Positions 59,918 through 64,000 of a DNA stretch of 64,000 nt are shown here, in pieces. Positions within the stretch are counted from its first letter, which is position 1; each line of letters opens with the position of its first letter. The position numbers and the translations under genes are program-made. This DNA is from Streptomyces sp. NBS 14/10 (GTDB taxonomy: Bacteria > Actinomycetota > Actinomycetes > Streptomycetales > Streptomycetaceae). Under the pieces are notes generated by a model, which searched no databases, was not told the DNA's origin, and saw nothing but the letters and a program-made list of their open reading frames with translations. Location: the NCBI RefSeq assembly GCF_002224125.1, contig NZ_NCSM01000004.1, positions 550,130 through 614,129 of the forward strand, written 5' to 3'.

Positions 59918-60541
59918 TCAGGCGTGGTCGGCGCAGCAGGGCGTGGGATTGGGGACTTCGAATGGCGCCAGCGCCCCGCCGGCGGCCGGCATCAGGGCGA
60001 GAGTGAGCCGACCGTCCCGCCACTCGGGCCGTACGTGGTCGCGGGTGAGCACCGGCGTGGCGGGATCGGGCCCCTGGCCGTCCGCCACCGGCGCGCCGAC
60101 TACCGTGGCCCGGTCGATGGCGGTCAGGGCGAGCAGATCGGCCACGGTCACCGTGCCCGTGAGGCGTTCCACTCCGGGGTAGACCACGGCCCGCCCGCCG
60201 CTGCGCCGGGCGTGCTCCGCGGCGGCCAGCGCAGCCGTACGGGCAGCCTGCTGCGCACCGTACGAGCGCTCACCCAGGACCGCGCCCAGATCCGGGCGCT
60301 GCCATCCGGCGATACGCTCCCATACGGCCTCGGCCGCGGCGGCGTCGGGCAGGGCGAACGAGACGGCGGTGGAGCGGCGCTCGTCGGTGCGGATCAGATG
60401 GGTGCAGGCGACCGTGCCCGGCGCGAGGGCGAGGTGGTCCAGCAGATCGTGGATCAGATGGTCGGCCTCGCGCAGATTCGCCGACCCGGCGTCCACCCCG
60501 ATGAAGGAGTGGACGCCGGGTACGCCGTGGGGTGCGGTCAT
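59918..60541 (-). CDS. Hypothetical protein translationally coupled to the PHP-domain protein
   Basis: 207 residues, cytoplasmic by sequence. MTAPHGVPGVHSFIGVDAGSANLREADHLIHDLLDHL opens the protein; AHLIRTDERRSTAVSFALPD-like and RSYGAQQAARTAALAAAEHARRSGGRAVVYPGVERL segments follow, and it ends PTPCCADHA. No catalytic signature is recognised; the C-terminal Cys-Cys and His could bind metal. ATG 60541 overlaps the PHP gene stop by ATGA, so both proteins are made together. It may be a partner or modifier of the PHP phosphoesterase. Confidence 0.65.
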   Translation of the reverse strand: MTAPHGVPGVHSFIGVDAGSANLREADHLIHDLLDHLALAPGTVACTHLIRTDERRSTAVSFALPDAAAAEAVWERIAGWQRPDLGAVLGERSYGAQQAARTAALAAAEHARRSGGRAVVYPGVERLTGTVTVADLLALTAIDRATVVGAPVADGQGPDPATPVLTRDHVRPEWRDGRLTLALMPAAGGALAPFEVPNPTPCCADHA

Positions 60542-62250
60542 GCGGGCAGGACCCACATGGGGTTGGAGTAGAACCACAGGTCCTTCCACGGATCGGCGTC
60601 GCCGATCACATCCATGGCCGGCCCCGCCGGGTCGACGGCGGCACCGCGCAGGCCGACGGCGCCGCGGTTGCCGTCGGTGCCGCGCAGCCGCACGTACACC
60701 GGCTTGTCCACCCGGCCCAGGGAGTAGGTCAGGCGCACCGAACCGGTCGACTTGTTGACCTCGAAGGACTTCACGACCTTGGTGTCCGGGGTGGTGAAGG
60801 TGTCCTTGTCGGAGACCGGGCCGGTGACGGCGCCCTGGATGACGTCCACCCGGGCCAGCTTCGGCACGAACTGCGACCAGTTGGGCCCGTTGGCCAGGCT
60901 GATCTCGACGACCAGGTCGACCTGGCTGCCGCGGCGCACATGCAGGGCGTCGCCGAGGGTGATCGCGCGGCCGCCGGAGCGCAGCTGGGCGTTCAGGCCG
61001 CTGATGAGCCCGCCGTGGTCCACCCAGACCCTGCCTGCGCGGATGCCGTCCATGACCGCCTTGTAGCCGAAGGAGGCGGCGCCCACGTGGGTGCGGGAGT
61101 ACTGGCCGGGCCAGAAGTCGGTGTCGGTGAGGTTGAGGCCGCCGCCGTAGACGGGGTCGTTGTAGCGGCCGTTGGCGTTGAAGTCGCTGTTCGGGCCGCG
61201 TACGGCGGAGTCGGCGTAGACGTTGTGGGAGTCGGAGTTGGCGGTGATCCACCAGGGCTTGCCCTCGGCGAGCAGGCTGTCCCACAGGCCGCCGACGGTG
61301 GCGGTCATCCAGTCGAAGCCGCCCCAGGTGCGGTAGCTCTCCAGCGGGTAGTCGGGATAGGAGTCGGCGCCGGGGCTGTTGTCGTAGATGCCACGGGCCC
61401 CGCCGGGGCCGTTCGGGGCGGGCAGCCCGGCGGCCTGGTGGCCGGGGGCGCCCTCCATGCCGACGGCGATGGTCGGCTGGGCGTCGCGCCAGCCGCGGAT
61501 CTCGTGCGGGGAGTCGATGCCCTTGCGCGCCGGGTGGTTGGCCAGGAACAGGATGTCCTTCACCCGGCGGCGCTGGACCTGCTCGGCGAGGAAGTTGACT
61601 CCCGCGATGGCCAGCGCCTCGTTGGCGGGGGTGTTGGAGGTGGCCTTCTTGACCGAGCCGTCGAAGGAGTTCTCGAACTCCTTCAGCACCGCCACCTCGT
61701 TCTTGCCGGGGTGCACGAACACGGTGCCGTGCTCGGCGGCCGGGATGTTCCACTCCAGGCCCTGGAAGACGAGGGTGTCGTCGATCTGGTCGCGGGCGGC
61801 GACGATGTCCGGGTTGACCTTCTCCACGCCGATCTTGGCGTGTGTCTCGCTGCCATGGTCGGTGATGACCATCCAGTCGAGACCGTGCGCGTTCGCCTGC
61901 CGTACGTGGTCGATGACCCGGTACTTGGCGTCCGAGCTGTACTGGGTGTGGATGTGGTGGTCGCCGGCCAGCCACAGATACCCGCCGGGCCGCGGGCTCC
62001 GGGAGGCCGTGGACGCGGGCGCGGGCTCCGCGGCCGCGGCCTGGCCCGCGCCACCGAGGACGCTGCCCGCCGCGAGGCCCGCGCCGAGCAGACCGGTGCG
62101 GCGCAGCATGGAGCGCCGGGAGAGCTGGCTGGGGGTCAGCGCCTCGTCGGGCACTGACATGTCGAGGGCTGGCGGCAGGGACGATGCGTCGCCGCTCCCG
62201 TGGTGGTGGTGATGGTGGTGACCGTGGCCGTGTGTATGACCGTGGCTCAT
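60538..62250 (-). CDS. Tat-exported PHP-domain phosphoesterase with His-rich N-terminus
   Basis: 570 residues. The first 17 residues are a metal-binding-like run (MSHGHTHGHGHHHHHHHG). A twin-arginine signal follows (LSRRSMLRRTGLLGAGLAAGSVLGGAGQAAAA, residues ~42-75), so the His cluster forms part of an extended n-region. The PHP domain begins WLAGDHHIHTQYSSDA (HxH), with MVITDHGSETHAK, VFQGLEWNIPAAEHGTVF, FLANHPARKG and WWITANSDSHNVYADS giving the multi-metal site. A beta-rich C-terminal domain (~430-570) includes WKDLWFYSNPMWV. It is likely a secreted metal-dependent phosphoesterase. ATG 62250 follows GGGAG. A stop overlap couples it to the next gene. Confidence 0.83.
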   Translation of the reverse strand: MSHGHTHGHGHHHHHHHGSGDASSLPPALDMSVPDEALTPSQLSRRSMLRRTGLLGAGLAAGSVLGGAGQAAAAEPAPASTASRSPRPGGYLWLAGDHHIHTQYSSDAKYRVIDHVRQANAHGLDWMVITDHGSETHAKIGVEKVNPDIVAARDQIDDTLVFQGLEWNIPAAEHGTVFVHPGKNEVAVLKEFENSFDGSVKKATSNTPANEALAIAGVNFLAEQVQRRRVKDILFLANHPARKGIDSPHEIRGWRDAQPTIAVGMEGAPGHQAAGLPAPNGPGGARGIYDNSPGADSYPDYPLESYRTWGGFDWMTATVGGLWDSLLAEGKPWWITANSDSHNVYADSAVRGPNSDFNANGRYNDPVYGGGLNLTDTDFWPGQYSRTHVGAASFGYKAVMDGIRAGRVWVDHGGLISGLNAQLRSGGRAITLGDALHVRRGSQVDLVVEISLANGPNWSQFVPKLARVDVIQGAVTGPVSDKDTFTTPDTKVVKSFEVNKSTGSVRLTYSLGRVDKPVYVRLRGTDGNRGAVGLRGAAVDPAGPAMDVIGDADPWKDLWFYSNPMWVLPA

Positions 62251-62389
62251 GTTCAACTCCCGCCGGCGCAGGCACGTACATGCTTGGGACGTGCAGATTC
62301 TGAAAAGCCGGCGTGAACGGGAGAGGTCCGATCGGTGGTGTGATGAGGAACGGCTGGTGTGCGGTGGGCGCACATCTGGTGTGTGTGCG

Positions 62390-62417
62390 GGTGGCACCCG
62401 CGAACGCGGGTGCCACC
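62390..62417 (-). terminator. 12-bp perfect-stem hairpin after the NmrA-like gene
   Basis: GGTGGCACCCGC, loop GAAC, GCGGGTGCCACC, located 13 bp beyond the stop of the NmrA-like gene on the minus strand and about 140 bp before the PHP gene start. Confidence 0.8.
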
Positions 62418-62430
62418 GCCGTAGGCTCGG

Positions 62431-63270
62431 CTACGACCACGCGTCGGCCGCGGCGGCCCGGGTGGCGTAGGTGTCGAAGTCGACGGGGTCGCGTCCGAGT
62501 ACGCGCCGTACTCCGTCGGCGGGCTCGGCGAAGTGTCCGGCCCGCATCCCGGCGAACAGCGCGTTGAGCTCCGCTGCGGCCTCTTCGGAGACACCCTCGG
62601 CCAGGAGCTCGGCCCGGTACTCCTCCGGGGTGAGCTCCACATAGCGGATGGGCCGTCCCGCCGCTTCGGCGATCGTCGCCACCGCCGTGCCGAAGGTGAG
62701 GGCCCGTGGTCCGGAGAGGTCGTACACCTGCCCGTGGTGGCCGTCCGAGGTCAGCGCGGCCGCGGCGACGTCGGCGATGTCCTGGGCGTCGATGAACGGC
62801 TCGGGTACGGAGCCCATCGGCAGGGCCAGCCGGCCGTCCCGCAGCGGAGCGCGCCAGACGGCGTCGTCGTCGAAGTTCTGGTTGAAGTTGTTCGGGCGGA
62901 GGATGGTCCACTGCGCACCGGATTCGCGTACGGCGCGCTCCGCGGCGGCCATTCCCTGGAAGAAGTCCGCGGGGACCTGATCGATTCCGCGCCCGGACAG
63001 GGCCACGAACCGGCCGACGCCCGCCTCGGTGGCCTGCTTGACGAAGATCTGGGCCGGCGCCGGGTCCTCGGGGGCCATGAGGTAGACCGCCGACACCCCT
63101 TCCAGAGCGGGCGGCCAGGTGTCCTGGTCGGACCAGTCGAACCGGATCTCGCCGGAGCGGGAGGCGGCCCGGACGGTCCTGCCCGCCGCCCGCAGCGTAT
63201 GCACCAGTCGGCGTCCGGTCTTGCCCGTCGCCCCCAGGACCAAAATCGTCTGCTTGCTGTGTGTTGTCAT
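62431..63270 (-). CDS. NmrA/SDR-like NAD(P)-binding protein (quinone-oxidoreductase-2-like)
   Basis: 279 residues, atypical short-chain dehydrogenase. ILVLGATGKTGRRLVHTLRAAGRTVRAASRSG is the dinucleotide-binding motif. FVALSGRGIDQVP, WTILRPNNFNQNF and FIDAQDIADVAAAALTSDGHHGQVYDLSGPRALTF follow the NmrA/QOR2 pattern. The classical YxxxK is absent, so it may be a redox sensor or NAD(P)H:quinone reductase. ATG 63270. It is divergent from an AraC-family gene 90 bp away, with a palindrome directly at its start, suggesting control by that regulator. Confidence 0.86.
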   Translation of the reverse strand: MTTHSKQTILVLGATGKTGRRLVHTLRAAGRTVRAASRSGEIRFDWSDQDTWPPALEGVSAVYLMAPEDPAPAQIFVKQATEAGVGRFVALSGRGIDQVPADFFQGMAAAERAVRESGAQWTILRPNNFNQNFDDDAVWRAPLRDGRLALPMGSVPEPFIDAQDIADVAAAALTSDGHHGQVYDLSGPRALTFGTAVATIAEAAGRPIRYVELTPEEYRAELLAEGVSEEAAAELNALFAGMRAGHFAEPADGVRRVLGRDPVDFDTYATRAAAADAWS

Positions 63271-63272
63271 GC

Positions 63273-63290
63273 CGGCCAGTCAACTGGCCG
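63273..63290. promoter_or_regulatory. 18-bp palindrome CGGCCAGT-CA-ACTGGCCG at the NmrA-like start
   Basis: Perfect 8-bp arms around CA, beginning 2 bp upstream of ATG 63270 and 70 bp from the AraC gene start. It overlaps the ribosome-binding region, a position suited to repression of the NmrA-like gene by the divergent regulator. Confidence 0.55.
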
Positions 63291-63360
63291 TGGCACAGGA
63301 GGGGCATGGCCCGCCGTCCGCGGGGCATGTCCGAACGTCCGGACGGCTATCGTGAGGCCC

Positions 63361-64000
63361 ATGGATCCGTTCGACGATCTGCTGCGAGGTGTCCGCTCGG
63401 ACGGTGCCGGCTTCAGCCGGGCGGAGCTGACGCCGCCATGGACACTGCGCCTCACCGATGAGGCATCGCTGACGCTGTGCGCACCGCTGCGCGGCGAGGG
63501 CTGGCTCTCCCGTGGAGAGGGCGGGCAACCGCGGCTGGTGCGCGTCGGGGACACCGCGATCGTGCGTGGACCTGGGCCGTTCGTCCTCTCCGACCGGCCC
63601 CGGTCGCAGGCGCCGGGCGGGGTGGCGCCGGCCGATCGTACGGTGCTGGTCGTCGGGACGTTCCAGGTGCGGACCCAGGTGGCGCAGCGGCTGCTCGGAG
63701 TGCTGCCCCCGGTGTTGGTGATGCCCGGCAACGACGGGTGTGCGTCGCTGCTCGACTTCCTGGACGCGCAGTCCGCCGTGTGTCCGCCGGGGCAGCAGGT
63801 CGTGCTGGACCGTCTGCTCGACTGGCTGCTGGTGTGCGCGCTGCGGGGTTGGCTCGACCAGCCCGGGGCCGTGCCTGTCGGCTGGTTCCGCGCGCTGGGC
63901 GACGAGGCGGTCGGCCCGGTGCTGCGGGCCATGCATGCGGCGCCGGACCGGCCCTGGACGCTGGCGGCGCTGGCCGGTGAGGCGGGGGTGTCGCGGACGA
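63361..64000 (+). CDS. AraC-family regulator with cupin sensor domain, 3' end outside window
   Basis: The frame is open from ATG 63361 to the window end (213 residues seen). The N-terminal cupin_6-type sensor is typical of Streptomyces regulators beside NmrA or SDR genes: MDPFDDLLRGVRSDGAGFSR, ELTPPWTLRLTDEASLTLCAPLRGEGWL, VRVGDTAIVRGPGPFVLSD, and the helix GQQVVLDRLLDWLLVCALRGWL. The AraC DNA-binding domain is just beginning: PDRPWTLAALAGEAGVSRT. The rest of the two HTH motifs lies beyond the window. Divergent from the NmrA-like gene. Confidence 0.87.
   Translation, partial: MDPFDDLLRGVRSDGAGFSRAELTPPWTLRLTDEASLTLCAPLRGEGWLSRGEGGQPRLVRVGDTAIVRGPGPFVLSDRPRSQAPGGVAPADRTVLVVGTFQVRTQVAQRLLGVLPPVLVMPGNDGCASLLDFLDAQSAVCPPGQQVVLDRLLDWLLVCALRGWLDQPGAVPVGWFRALGDEAVGPVLRAMHAAPDRPWTLAALAGEAGVSRT

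Noticed and set aside
62170..62250. His-codon run considered as a regulatory microsatellite
   Set aside because: It is in frame at the N-terminus of the PHP protein after a good RBS, so it is better explained as coding.
59918..63328. Very long minus-strand frame spanning several genes
   Set aside because: Only its last ~207 codons (the coupled hypothetical) look like protein; the rest is a shadow of the PHP and NmrA-like genes.

Overview
The window looks like a piece of a Streptomyces chromosome, probably an arm or accessory region. The DNA is very GC-rich with strong third-position GC bias, and GTG and TTG starts are common. It carries actinomycete hallmarks: a SARP regulator, a DUF574-type SAM methyltransferase, Tat signal peptides and many 4-base ATGA or GTGA gene overlaps. 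I saw no rRNA, tRNA or CRISPR array. Assignments rest on reading the translated sequence and recalled family motifs; no database search was possible.

Layout. 1-5.6 kb: the end of an FMN-reductase-like gene, a decayed ABC-transporter gene, dps, a PoxB-type pyruvate oxidase and an MFS exporter with a C-terminal monooxygenase-like domain. 5.8-9.8 kb: a plant-glycan operon in decay, with a GH78 rhamnosidase that has lost its middle, a GH43 enzyme, a small GH3-tail-like protein, an N-truncated SGNH esterase and a LacI stump. 9.9-12.4 kb: an ornithine-cyclodeaminase-like gene, then an XRE/MmyB-like regulator convergent with an NTF2-like gene; both promoters carry the same ATTCCC-N4-GGGAAT palindrome. 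12.5-18.1 kb: a secreted GH84 enzyme and a copper operon (small membrane protein, CopA, PCuAC). 18.1-22.6 kb: a PLP-decarboxylase remnant, a MoxR/RavA-type ATPase with its VWA partner, and an APH-like kinase. 23.1-28.3 kb: a wrecked type I PKS (KSQ-AT-ACP-KS) cut off by a chimeric IS630-family remnant.

29.6-41.6 kb is the main biosynthetic locus. Eight minus-strand genes run as one tight operon: truncated FAAL, GNAT, aldehyde-dehydrogenase-like enzyme, class III aminotransferase, SRPBCC cyclase, KASIII, ACP and KASII. They face a plus-strand regulatory arm: a LuxR-type response regulator, a 52-residue peptide gene isolated by two strong hairpins, a conserved hypothetical and a SARP. I infer a fatty-acid-synthase-like type II pathway ending in an amine or cyclic imine. 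A palindrome sits just upstream of the operon.

42.7-48.4 kb holds four co-directional, nearly overlapping genes of unknown function: an 846-residue acidic protein with a central cationic amphipathic block, an HExxH zinc-protease-like protein, a beta-rich protein and a 409-residue protein. A strong hairpin closes the set. This is my best candidate for an undescribed system. 48.5-64 kb: gnd, a membrane protein, a DUF574 methyltransferase, a Tat-exported six-hairpin glycosidase, a redox-signalling operon (response regulator fused to a thioredoxin-reductase-like enzyme, cNMP-binding histidine kinase, UBP zinc finger), an alginate-lyase-like enzyme, a DUF899 protein, a PHP-domain protein with a His-rich N-terminus plus its coupled partner, and a divergent NmrA-like/AraC pair.
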